From Collinsella aerofaciens (lineage in GTDB: Bacteria > Actinomycetota > Coriobacteriia > Coriobacteriales > Coriobacteriaceae), in assembly GCF_028207065.1 (NCBI RefSeq), contig NZ_JAQLFP010000041.1, positions 1 to 13,229 on the forward strand: a DNA stretch of 13,229 nt. The letters run 5' to 3'. The notes beneath the pieces were generated by a model. The model had not been told where the DNA came from, ran no database searches, and saw only the letters and a program-made list of their open reading frames with translations. Shown here piece by piece: positions 1 to 6,355 of the stretch. Made by a program: the position numbers and the translations under genes. Positions within the stretch are counted from its first letter, which is position 1. Each line of letters starts with the position of its first letter.

Positions 1-24
1 CGGCCTCGCGCTTTGATGAGGCCG
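1..24. other. Stem-loop at left edge
   Basis: Positions 1-7 (CGGCCTC) and 18-24 (GAGGCCG) form a perfect 7-bp stem with a 10-base loop. It is followed on the plus strand by C-rich sequence and only three T's. It may be the terminator of a gene outside the window or part of a longer repeat; the edge cuts it off. The rest of 25-99 contains no gene. A second weak hairpin (TGCGG at 74-78 with CCGCA at 93-97) lies there. Confidence 0.3.
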
Positions 25-99
25 GCCCCCTTTGGAGCGTTATGCATGTATGGTGGCAGCGTGTTTATTGCGATGCGGCCACCGCGGCGTTTCCGCAGA

Positions 100-140
100 T
101 AAAACCTGCCAAAATAAACATCCCTAAATGGTAGGTTTTA
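100..140 (-). terminator. Possible terminator of pth
   Basis: TAAAACCTGCC (100-110) faces GGTAGGTTTTA (130-140) across a 19-base loop. All but one of 11 positions pair. Read on the minus strand, the A-rich arm contains the pth stop codon and the distal arm ends in TTTTA, as in symmetrical intrinsic terminators. The stem has an A-C mismatch on that strand and the U tract is short, so termination is uncertain. Confidence 0.4.
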
Positions 141-767
141 GTGCTTGCCGTTGGAGGAAGCGGCGCCGTTGACGTGGTCGCGGGCATAGATCACGCCGTG
201 GACGATGGCCAGGCCGGCGGCGTCGGCGGCGCGGGCGCAGGTGTCCTGGAAGTCCTCGGCCTCGCGGGCGCGCAGCTGCTTGAGCACGTAGTCTGCCACG
301 GCCATCTTGCCGGGAGGGTTGCCGATGCCGGTGCGGATGCGGCTAAAGTCGCGGCTGCCCATCTTGTCGATGATGGAGCGCAGGCCGTTGTGACCGGCAT
401 GGCCTCCGCCCACCTTAACACGCACGTCGCCGGCGGGAATATCGAGCTCGTCGTGGATGACGAGCAGCTCCTCGGCCTTGATCTTGTACTCGCGGCAGAG
501 CTTGGAGATGGGGCCGCCCGAGGTATTCATGTACGACTGCGGCTTGACCAGTACAATCTGGCGCTTACCGCCCTCTTCCTCGGGATCGTTGATGTTGATG
601 AGCGCGACCTCGGCGCCTGCCTGGTTTTTCCAGTACGTGACGCCGGCCTGACGGGCCAACTTGTCGATTGCCTTAAAGCCAGCGTTGTGGCGGGTCTCGG
701 CATATTCCTCGCCAGGGTTGCCAAGTCCGGCAACCATGCGAATCTTAAGCGGCTGTGCAGCTGCCAT
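138..767 (-). CDS. pth: Peptidyl-tRNA hydrolase
   Basis: Bacterial-type Pth, a cytosolic esterase that releases tRNA from peptidyl-tRNAs dropped by the ribosome. At 209 residues it is slightly longer than the usual 190-200, because of short N- and C-terminal tails. Visible motifs are GLGNPG (14-19), TRHN with the catalytic histidine at 27, KPQSYMN (Asn81), the HDELD segment (Asp106) and GHNGLRS (Asn127); these match the active-site residues of the E. coli enzyme. Two in-frame ATGs lie at 773 and 767. The GAAAGG ribosome binding site abuts the first and sits 6 bases from the second, so 767 is preferred. It is the last gene of a glmU-prs-pth cluster, separated from prs by the repeat-flanked insert at 865-2590. 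A perfect -35 hexamer upstream suggests its own promoter. Confidence 0.96.
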   Translation of the reverse strand: MAAAQPLKIRMVAGLGNPGEEYAETRHNAGFKAIDKLARQAGVTYWKNQAGAEVALININDPEEEGGKRQIVLVKPQSYMNTSGGPISKLCREYKIKAEELLVIHDELDIPAGDVRVKVGGGHAGHNGLRSIIDKMGSRDFSRIRTGIGNPPGKMAVADYVLKQLRAREAEDFQDTCARAADAAGLAIVHGVIYARDHVNGAASSNGKH

Positions 768-773
768 GTTCAT

Positions 774-779
774 CCTTTC
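774..779 (-). promoter_or_regulatory. Ribosome binding site deciding the pth start
   Basis: The minus strand reads GAAAGG directly followed by ATGAACATG. The site touches the first ATG and leaves a normal 6-base spacing to the second. This argues for initiation at 767 rather than 773. Confidence 0.6.
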
Positions 780-795
780 GTTGATTTGTCGTCTG

Positions 796-826
796 CTATG
801 GTGAGCGACCCTGTTGCCGCTGTCAA
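796..826 (-). promoter_or_regulatory. Candidate promoter of pth
   Basis: The minus strand carries a perfect TTGACA at 826-821. The best partner at 18 bases is ACCATA (802-797), which is a poor -10, so the call rests mainly on the -35. It lies about 55 bases inside the edge of the neighbouring repeat element and would give a leader of only about 25 bases. Nothing else is recognised in 768-864. Confidence 0.3.
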
Positions 827-881
827 ATGGAGGGCAATTGAGGTTGTTTGGGGGCGTTTGGACAGCCGTCGAAATCCAAGG

Positions 882-1085
882 TGGACAGTTAGTTCAGATA
901 CGTATAAGTTCCGAGGACTTGAAGTGCTCAATTCAATGCTGGTACGTTGTTTTGGAGCTTTAGTTAGTCCATATGGCGCTGTTTTGAAGTCTATCCTGCC
1001 TTCAAATAGGGCGAATGGTATAGAGATAACTGCAAAACAGCCTAATTCAATGTGTCCATTTATACGTATTTGAACTAACCGTCCA
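882..1085. mobile_element. MITE-like repeat element, copy 1
   Basis: A 204-bp non-coding element bounded by 26-base terminal inverted repeats (882-907 and 1060-1085) that match at 24 of 26 positions. The shared core is TTAGTTCA, one variable base, then ATACGTATAA. The interior is A+T-rich: 901-1080 has 72 G/C in 180, against about two thirds in neighbouring genes. Copy 2 at 2410-2590 has the same ends, and both copies contain TTTGGAGCTTTA (here at 951-962). No transposase is present, so it would be a non-autonomous element or a structured intergenic repeat. No clear target-site duplication is seen. A further 9-bp perfect inverted repeat lies just outside (865-873 and 1092-1100). Confidence 0.75.
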
Positions 1086-1118
1086 GCCCTGTTCGACGGC
1101 GCGCGGGTGATTCGCCGT

Positions 1119-2246
1119 TTAGACCGGCGCAAGGCCGATTCCGGCCCGCAGGGCGTTGAGCCAAGCGGCCTGACGCTTGCGATAGCCCTTGATGCGATAT
1201 CGGAATCGGACTCCCGCGAGTCGATGCATCGTTTGGGCGAAGGCTTCGAGTGCAACAAGGTCTTTCATTTGGTCGCGATTGATAACCAGGACGTGGATGC
1301 CCATTGCCTTGAGGCCATTATTTCGATTGCCATCGTGGATGCGAGCGTTTTGAAGCTCATGTCCAATTCCGTTGTATTCGTTGTCGACTCTGGCTGCCGG
1401 GCAATATAGGTCGCAGATGGCATAAGGGATGCCGGAGGACATGTTGACCGCAAGGGTGTCGAAATCGACACGGTAGTTGAGCAGCAGGCCTCCCATGGGC
1501 AAGCCGCAACACCCGAATCCGCCAAAGCGCATGGGTGCGCCCAGGACGGCGAACATCAATGATTCCGCTGGGGATGCGGATCCGGCCCGGGCGAGTTTGA
1601 CAGCCGTACGAAACGAGGCGTAGGAACTGCTTTTGGCAAACCGTGCGACTGCCTCGAGCTCTTCGATGGTTGTGGCGGGTTCGCATTTGTAGTGTGCCTG
1701 TTCGTAGCGGGTTTCGGCTTGCTTTTCGGGTGTCGGTTGGTCGCCCTGGCAATCGAGGTCGTCCATCGCTTCGAAGCTGTTGGCCTTGGGCCACGTGTCG
1801 TCATAGGCGATGGGGTAAGTTGCCTCGGGCGGAAGTGAGTAGGTTCCGAGCAGCTCCATGAGAAGCATCAAGGTTTTGGCAACTGATTCATTTTTGGAAC
1901 AAAGCATGGCTGTCATGGCAGGAGACGTTGCGTAGATGTCGGCCTCGACGTGCATAATTGCACCTTCAGGAAGCGGAGCGGAGAGAATATGCTGAAGAAG
2001 TCGCTTGTCGGGGCGTCTGTTGTCTTCGTTTGAAACGAGAAGATCGAGCAGTTCGGAATCATCTTCATTCCAGGCGTCGAGTATCGAAAGTGCGCCAAAG
2101 TCTATCGCGTCATCGTTGGGAATACAGCTAGCCAAGGCATGTGCTTGCTGTTCGCTATCAACGAAGTCCCAGGGTAGGGCAGAGTACGCCCGTCGTGCGC
2201 GACGAATTGCGCGAAGGGCGGAGAAATGTGAAATCACGGTCGTCAT
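1119..2246 (-). CDS. AbiEi/DUF559-like putative endonuclease-fold protein
   Basis: A 375-residue soluble protein. The N-terminus (ISHFSALRAIRRAR, 5-18) and the segment around 104-140 (ATSPAMTAMLCS, then MELLGTYSLPP) resemble AbiEi-type proteins, which read roughly SPE..LLQLA followed by ELCGTY. From about 223 the pattern is that of DUF559/Vsr-like proteins of the PD-(D/E)XK superfamily: SPAESL, then CDLYCPAARVDNEYNG (278-293), a histidine at 296, and DGNRNNGLKAMGIHVLV (305-321). Candidate catalytic residues are Asp279 and Glu290; the usual third acidic or basic residue after Glu290 is Asn292, so activity is uncertain. No Shine-Dalgarno is seen before the only plausible start; TATAGC ends one base before the ATG, which could mean a leaderless transcript. 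Base composition is more A+T-rich than its neighbours (25 G/C in 60 at 1861-1920), and repeat elements flank it on both sides, suggesting acquisition. Fold assignment is by eye. A defence or antitoxin-like role is possible but unproven. Confidence 0.7.
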   Translation of the reverse strand: MTTVISHFSALRAIRRARRAYSALPWDFVDSEQQAHALASCIPNDDAIDFGALSILDAWNEDDSELLDLLVSNEDNRRPDKRLLQHILSAPLPEGAIMHVEADIYATSPAMTAMLCSKNESVAKTLMLLMELLGTYSLPPEATYPIAYDDTWPKANSFEAMDDLDCQGDQPTPEKQAETRYEQAHYKCEPATTIEELEAVARFAKSSSYASFRTAVKLARAGSASPAESLMFAVLGAPMRFGGFGCCGLPMGGLLLNYRVDFDTLAVNMSSGIPYAICDLYCPAARVDNEYNGIGHELQNARIHDGNRNNGLKAMGIHVLVINRDQMKDLVALEAFAQTMHRLAGVRFRYRIKGYRKRQAAWLNALRAGIGLAPV

Positions 2247-2409
2247 AGCTATAACGTACTAAGTTGGCGGCAGAATGCGACCGCCATACCGTTCTTTTCG
2301 CTTAGCGGGGCGCTGCGCGCCATGAACGGCTGGGTGTTATGAAATCGGTGGAATCGGTTGAGGGGATTGCAGGAAATTGAGCTCTGCCGCGAAGGTTGAC
2401 GATAGCTAC
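2247..2409. other. Intergenic region between nuclease-like gene and repeat copy 2
   Basis: No gene, tRNA or convincing promoter is seen in these 163 bases. On the minus strand TATAGC (2253-2248) could be a -10 box just upstream of the nuclease-like start, but no good -35 stands 16-18 bases before it. The sequence is more A+T-rich than the housekeeping genes and probably belongs to the inserted block. Confidence 0.4.
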
Positions 2410-2590
2410 TGGGCAGTTAGTTCAGATACGTATAAGGCGGCGGGCGTTCGAGGGCGATTTGAGGATAAATATGCAGCGGTTGTACTCGAAAACGATGAGC
2501 TTTGGACGGCATGGCATCCGCCGGGGAACTCAGAAGGCTCCGAATGGTCCTTTGGAGCTTTAAAAAATACGTATCTGAACTAATTGTCCA
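2410..2590. mobile_element. MITE-like repeat element, copy 2
   Basis: A 181-bp element with the same termini as copy 1. The left arm (2410-2435) differs from the copy 1 left arm at one of 26 positions. The right arm (2565-2590) pairs with the left at 22 of 26. TTTGGAGCTTTA recurs at 2551-2562, here directly before the right arm. The interiors of the two copies are otherwise poorly conserved, so the family is defined by its ends. An open frame (2377-2583) crosses the element but starts outside it with TTG and is not shared by copy 1. The right end lies about 20 bases beyond the prs terminator. Confidence 0.75.
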
Positions 2591-2611
2591 GGGCGGGTTG
2601 GCGAGGGATAG

Positions 2612-2643
2612 AAAAAGGGTCGGAAGCGAGCTTCCGACCCTTT
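2612..2643 (-). terminator. Intrinsic terminator of prs
   Basis: AAAGGGTCGGAAG (2614-2626) and CTTCCGACCCTTT (2631-2643) form a perfect 13-bp stem with a 4-base loop. On the minus strand the stem runs into TTTTTC. It lies 33 bases after the prs stop codon and is a textbook Rho-independent terminator. It implies that pth, further along the same strand, is not normally read from prs. Confidence 0.92.
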
Positions 2644-2676
2644 AAAAGCATCAAAGATGATGCGATGCGCGTTGGA

Positions 2677-3663
2677 TTACAGCGCGAAGTCGCCGCCGAC
2701 GAGCGTGGAGACGGGCTCCTCGTGGTAAACGGCGGAGATGGCCTGAGCGAACTCCTCGGCGACCGAGATGGTCTTGATCTTGCCGCCGACCTCGACGGGA
2801 ATGGCGTCGGTGACGACGCACTCGACGATGGGGGCGTCGTTCAGACGCTCGATGGCCGGACCGGAGAAGATGCCGTGGGTGGCGCAGACGTAGATGTCGC
2901 CGGCGCCCATAGCCTTGAGCTCCTTGACGTTGGCGCACAGGGTGCCAGCGGTGTCGATCATGTCGTCGTTGATGATGCAGGTCTTGCCCTTGATGTCACC
3001 GATGATGCCCATGACCTCGGCGGCGTTGTGGCGCGGACGGCCCTTGTGGGCGATGGCCAGGTCGCAGCCGAGCATGTCGGACAGCTTCTTGGCGGCCTTG
3101 GCACGACCCACGTCGGGGGAGACGACAACCAGGTTGTCGGTGTCGAAGTGCATGTCGTTGTAGTACTGGCCAAATAGCGGCAGTGCGGACAGGTGGTTAA
3201 CCGGGATATCGAAGAAGCCCTGGATCTGGCCCTGGTGCAGGTCGAGGGTGATGATGCGGTTGACGCCGGCACGCTCGAGCAGGTTGGCGACGAGGCGGGC
3301 GGTGATGGGCTCGCGCGGGCCGGCCTTGCGGTCCTGGCGGGCATAGCCGTAGTGGGTGATAACGGCGGTGATGGAGCGGGCGGATGCGCGCTTGGCAGCG
3401 TCGGTGGCGATGAGCAGCTCCATGAGCATGTCGTTGACATTGCCGCCGGCCACGGACTGAATCAGGAAGACGTCGGCGCCGCGGACGGTCTCGTCGTAGC
3501 GGGCGTAAATCTCACCATTGGCGAACTGCTTTAGCGTAAGGCCCGAAAGCTCGACCCCAAGGTACTCAGCAATCTTCTGAGCGAGGGGACGGTTGGAGGA
3601 ACCGGAATACACGCGGATGGACTTGCGCATATTCTCCGACTTCTCGGGATCATTAATCGGCAT
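2677..3663 (-). CDS. prs: Ribose-phosphate pyrophosphokinase (PRPP synthetase)
   Basis: Class I PRPP synthetase: transfers pyrophosphate from ATP to ribose 5-phosphate to make PRPP for purine, pyrimidine, NAD, histidine and tryptophan synthesis. It has 328 residues against the usual 310-320. Motifs in order: GSSNRPLAQKIAEYLGV (21-37), FANGEIYARY (47-56), HYGYARQDRK (104-113), DLHQGQIQGFF with the conserved histidine 143, the flexible catalytic loop HKGRPRHN with Lys207 and Arg209, and the PRPP-binding loop DDMIDTAGT (233-241). The start at 3663 has AGGAG seven bases upstream; a second Met at residue 12 has a GGAG four bases away and is a weaker alternative. It is separated from glmU by a terminator, so it should have its own promoter in 3664-3806, though no good -35/-10 pair was found. 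It ends in a strong terminator. Confidence 0.97.
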   Translation of the reverse strand: MPINDPEKSENMRKSIRVYSGSSNRPLAQKIAEYLGVELSGLTLKQFANGEIYARYDETVRGADVFLIQSVAGGNVNDMLMELLIATDAAKRASARSITAVITHYGYARQDRKAGPREPITARLVANLLERAGVNRIITLDLHQGQIQGFFDIPVNHLSALPLFGQYYNDMHFDTDNLVVVSPDVGRAKAAKKLSDMLGCDLAIAHKGRPRHNAAEVMGIIGDIKGKTCIINDDMIDTAGTLCANVKELKAMGAGDIYVCATHGIFSGPAIERLNDAPIVECVVTDAIPVEVGGKIKTISVAEEFAQAISAVYHEEPVSTLVGGDFAL

Positions 3664-3806
3664 TACCCTTCTCCTTTATACATCGAATGCCATATAGATG
3701 CCTTGTTGCATTGTAACCGCGCGGCGGGGTTTATCGGGTCCTGATAACGTCTTTACCGCCAACGGACACGAACCGACCACTCATCCGGTTGCGCAGGTCA
3801 CGATAG

Positions 3807-3840
3807 AAAAAGGAGCCGCCCCCATGGAACAGCTCCTTTT
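3807..3840 (-). terminator. Intrinsic terminator of glmU
   Basis: AAAAGGAGC (3808-3816) pairs perfectly with GCTCCTTTT (3832-3840). On the minus strand the stem is followed by a run of five T's (3811-3807) and then C. It lies 16 bases after the glmU stop codon. The rest of the glmU-prs gap (3664-3806) contains no gene. Confidence 0.85.
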
Positions 3841-3855
3841 GTGCTTGGTAAAACG

Positions 3856-5268
3856 TTATACCTCGTCGTCCTCGTGCAGACGGCGGCGATAATCGGCGGC
3901 CCAGCCCTCAATATTTACCTGACGGGCGCGGCCCAGGCCGAGTGCGTCAGCCGGGACCGGATCGGTGATGACGGAGCCGGCGGCCACGAGCGCGCCGTCG
4001 CCGATCTGGGCGGGTGCGACCATCATGGTGTCGGAGCCAATGAAGGCGTCCTTGCCGATGACGGTCTTGTGCTTGTGGACGCCGTCGTAGTTGCAGGTGA
4101 TGGAGCCCGCGCCCACGTTGACGCCGGAGCCCATGGTGGTGTCGCCGATGTAGGACAGGTGCGGCACCTTGGAGCCCTCGCCGATCGTGGACTTCTTGAT
4201 CTCCACGTGCGTGCCGGCCTTGGAGCCGTCGAGCATGTGGGTGCCCGGGCGCAGGTAGGCGCGCGGGCCGCAGTCGACGCCGTTCTCGATGACGGCCTCG
4301 ATGGCGATGGTCTCATCGATGGTGCAGCCGCTGCCGACGGTGGTGTCGGTGAGGCGGCTGTTGGGGCCGAGCTGGCACTCCTCGCCCACGGTGACGTGGC
4401 CGATCAGATGCGTCTGCGGCCACACGACGGTGTCGCGGCCGATGGTGGCATCAGGGCCGATCCAGGCCTGCGTGGGGTCGATGAAGGTAACGCCCTCGGC
4501 CATCCAGTGCTCGTTGATGCGGTCGCGCGCGATGGCGGTAAGCTGCGCGAGCTGGATACGGCTGTTGACGCCCAGACCGTCGCGGTAGTCGTCGCAGTGG
4601 AAGATGGAGACTGCCTGGCCGTGACCTTTGATGATCTCGAGCATGTCGGGCAGGTAGTACTCGGATTGCGCGTTGTCGTTGCCGATCTCGTTAATGTGGG
4701 CGGCGAGCTGCGCGCCGTCAAAGGCGTAGCAGCCGGCGTTGCACTCCAGCAGCGTGGCGGCCTGCTCGGGCGTGCAGTCCTTCTGCTCGATGATGCGCTC
4801 GATCTGACCATCAGCGCCCAGCTTGATGCGGCCGTAGCCAAAAGGATCGGGCGGGGTCATGGTCATGACGGTGCAGGCGAGCTCGCCGGTGGCGACGGTT
4901 TGCGCGAACTTGGCGACGGTGTCGGAGGTGATGAGCGGCAGGTCGCCGTTGAGCACCACGACGGGGCCTTGCGTGATGCCACAGGCCTCGAGCGCGACCT
5001 TCACGGCGTGACCGGTGCCCAGACGCTCGGTCTGCTCGACGCACTCGACCTTGGTGGCGCTGTTGGCGTAGGCGCCGTCGATGAGGGTGCGCATCTCGTC
5101 GGCGTGGCTGCCGATGACAACCACGACGCGGCTGCAGCCGGCCTTGATGGTAGCGTCGACGATCCACTGGACCATGGGCTTACCCAGGATCTTGTGCGAA
5201 ACCTTGCAGTGGTTCGACTTCATGCGGGTGCCCTCGCCGGCAGCGAGGATAATTGCGGTTGCGTCCAT
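3856..5268 (-). CDS. glmU: Bifunctional UDP-GlcNAc pyrophosphorylase / glucosamine-1-phosphate acetyltransferase
   Basis: Cytosolic enzyme making UDP-GlcNAc for peptidoglycan: acetylates glucosamine-1-P, then uridylylates it. It has 470 residues, normal for GlmU. The N-terminal nucleotidyltransferase begins LAAGEGTRMKS, followed by KVSHKILGKPMVQW, EQTERLGTGHAV, NGDLPLI and ECNAGCY. The C-terminal left-handed beta-helix has hexapeptide repeats, RAYLRPGT, PHLSYIGD (the His equivalent to E. coli His363), NVGAGSITCNYDG and FIGSDTMMVAP. The ATG at 5268 has AGGAG five bases upstream; the frame stays open for 70 more codons but that extension has no GlmU homology. A minus-strand TATAAC at 5289-5284 could be its -10, without a convincing -35. 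It diverges from the ECF transporter operon. Confidence 0.97.
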   Translation of the reverse strand: MDATAIILAAGEGTRMKSNHCKVSHKILGKPMVQWIVDATIKAGCSRVVVVIGSHADEMRTLIDGAYANSATKVECVEQTERLGTGHAVKVALEACGITQGPVVVLNGDLPLITSDTVAKFAQTVATGELACTVMTMTPPDPFGYGRIKLGADGQIERIIEQKDCTPEQAATLLECNAGCYAFDGAQLAAHINEIGNDNAQSEYYLPDMLEIIKGHGQAVSIFHCDDYRDGLGVNSRIQLAQLTAIARDRINEHWMAEGVTFIDPTQAWIGPDATIGRDTVVWPQTHLIGHVTVGEECQLGPNSRLTDTTVGSGCTIDETIAIEAVIENGVDCGPRAYLRPGTHMLDGSKAGTHVEIKKSTIGEGSKVPHLSYIGDTTMGSGVNVGAGSITCNYDGVHKHKTVIGKDAFIGSDTMMVAPAQIGDGALVAAGSVITDPVPADALGLGRARQVNIEGWAADYRRRLHEDDEV

Positions 5269-5300
5269 GTGATCTCCTGTTACGTTATAGAGACGTGTGT

Positions 5301-5328
5301 TTGGAAACGATACACGGCGCAATATGAT
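5301..5328 (+). promoter_or_regulatory. Candidate promoter of the ECF transporter operon
   Basis: TTGGAA (5301-5306) and TATGAT (5323-5328) are separated by 16 bases, giving 4 of 6 and 5 of 6 matches to the sigma-70-type consensus. Transcription from here would leave a leader of about 125 bases before ecfT. The leader holds a possible GC-rich hairpin but no riboswitch that I recognise. It lies back to back with the probable glmU promoter. Confidence 0.4.
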
Positions 5329-5461
5329 ACCGCAGGCATATGACGAGCGCGTAACGATTGGTTTGTGGCGGTTGAGGCTTGCGCCGCCGGCGTGGCGTTT
5401 GCACTGCGTGCGTGCGGCGTTGGCGGTGCTGCGGAGCTGTTGTTTGAGCGAGGGAACGGGG

Positions 5462-6355
5462 ATGCCCGTGGATAACATACGAGAGGAGTTTGGCGGCGAG
5501 CCCGTCGCGGCATTCTCGATGTCGCATCCGGCTGTGCCGGCACTCTATATAGTGCTGACGCTGGGGCTCACTATGTTCTCGATGCAGCCGGTACTGATTG
5601 CGCTGTCACTTGCGGGCGGGCTGGCGTATGGATTTGCGACGCGTGGGGCTGCCCGCACGCTGGGCGCGCTCCGCTGGCAGCTGCCGGTGATTTTGATCGT
5701 CGCGGTGCTCAATCCGCTGTTTAGCGCCTCGGGCTCGACGGAGCTGTTCCGTATTGGCATGCGCGCGGTGTATCTGGAGAGCATGGTATACGGCCTGTGC
5801 ATGGGCGGGCTGTTTGTGGCGAGCGTGCTGTGGTTTGAGGCCGCGGCGTCGATGCTCGAATACGACAAGGTGCTCGCGCTGCTGGGCAATGCCGCACCGG
5901 TGATTGCGCTCATGATCTCGATGTGCATGCGGCTTATCCCGCAGTTTTTGCGCCGCGGCCGCACGGTACTGGCGGTGCAAGATGCGATTGACGTGCCGGG
6001 CCGCGCGCCGGCCGACCCCGTGCGCTCGCGCCTGCGGGCGTCGAGCGTGTTGATGGGCTGGGGCATGGAAGATTCGCTGGAGCGTGCGGACGCGATGCGC
6101 TCGCGCGGGTGGGGTGCCGCGACGCGTCGTACGACGTATGCGCGGTATCGACTGGGGCGCAGCGACGTTGCCGCGCTGGCCGGGCTCGCACTGTTTGGTG
6201 CTGCCGCGGTGGCAGTGGCGTGGACCGCGACGACGCAGTATTCGTTTTATCCGCAGCTCTCGGTGCCGGCGCCGTGGCCGGGCTATGTCGTGTACGCTGC
6301 CTGGATGGTGCTGCCTTGCGCGTTTCATGCGATTGATGAGAAGAGGTTCGGCTGA
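5462..6355 (+). CDS. ecfT: ECF transporter transmembrane component EcfT
   Basis: Membrane subunit that couples the ATPases to the substrate-binding S component of an energy-coupling factor vitamin or metal importer. It has 297 residues. Hydrophobic segments are visible at about 24-58, 73-87, 108-128, 143-160, 236-255 and 274-290. The cytoplasmic coupling region includes MRLIPQFLRRGR (156-167) and the EcfT signature ADAMRSRGWG (209-218; family pattern A..MR(A/S)RG). The ATG at 5462 is preceded by GAGGG seven bases upstream; the frame is open for another 55 codons but these are Arg/Cys-rich and unlike EcfT. Its TGA overlaps the ATG of the ATPase gene (TGATG), indicating translational coupling. 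First gene of a three-gene operon. Confidence 0.88.
   Translation: MPVDNIREEFGGEPVAAFSMSHPAVPALYIVLTLGLTMFSMQPVLIALSLAGGLAYGFATRGAARTLGALRWQLPVILIVAVLNPLFSASGSTELFRIGMRAVYLESMVYGLCMGGLFVASVLWFEAAASMLEYDKVLALLGNAAPVIALMISMCMRLIPQFLRRGRTVLAVQDAIDVPGRAPADPVRSRLRASSVLMGWGMEDSLERADAMRSRGWGAATRRTTYARYRLGRSDVAALAGLALFGAAAVAVAWTATTQYSFYPQLSVPAPWPGYVVYAAWMVLPCAFHAIDEKRFG

Noticed and set aside
141..1073. 310-codon plus-strand frame running from opposite pth into repeat copy 1
   Set aside because: It is antisense to pth for two thirds of its length and ends in the repeat arm; no ribosome binding site or homology.
2377..2583. 68-codon open frame across repeat copy 2, ending in its right arm
   Set aside because: It starts with TTG outside the element. 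Both copies read VSSDTYK from the left arm, but the frames diverge afterwards and the right ends are in different phases, so it is not a conserved peptide.
3036..3046. Possible loss of a catalytic residue in Prs (KGRP instead of KRRP)
   Set aside because: The changed position is the middle one; the catalytic Lys and second Arg (207 and 209) are both present.
3841..5343. Long plus-strand open frame (500 codons) opposite glmU
   Set aside because: It is antisense to an unmistakable glmU, Ala/Gly/Val/Asp-rich and without family motifs: a composition shadow of high-GC coding DNA.
5269..5478. N-terminal extension of GlmU by 70 codons
   Set aside because: The extension has no GlmU similarity, while ATG 5268 has a good ribosome binding site and begins right before LAAGEGTR.
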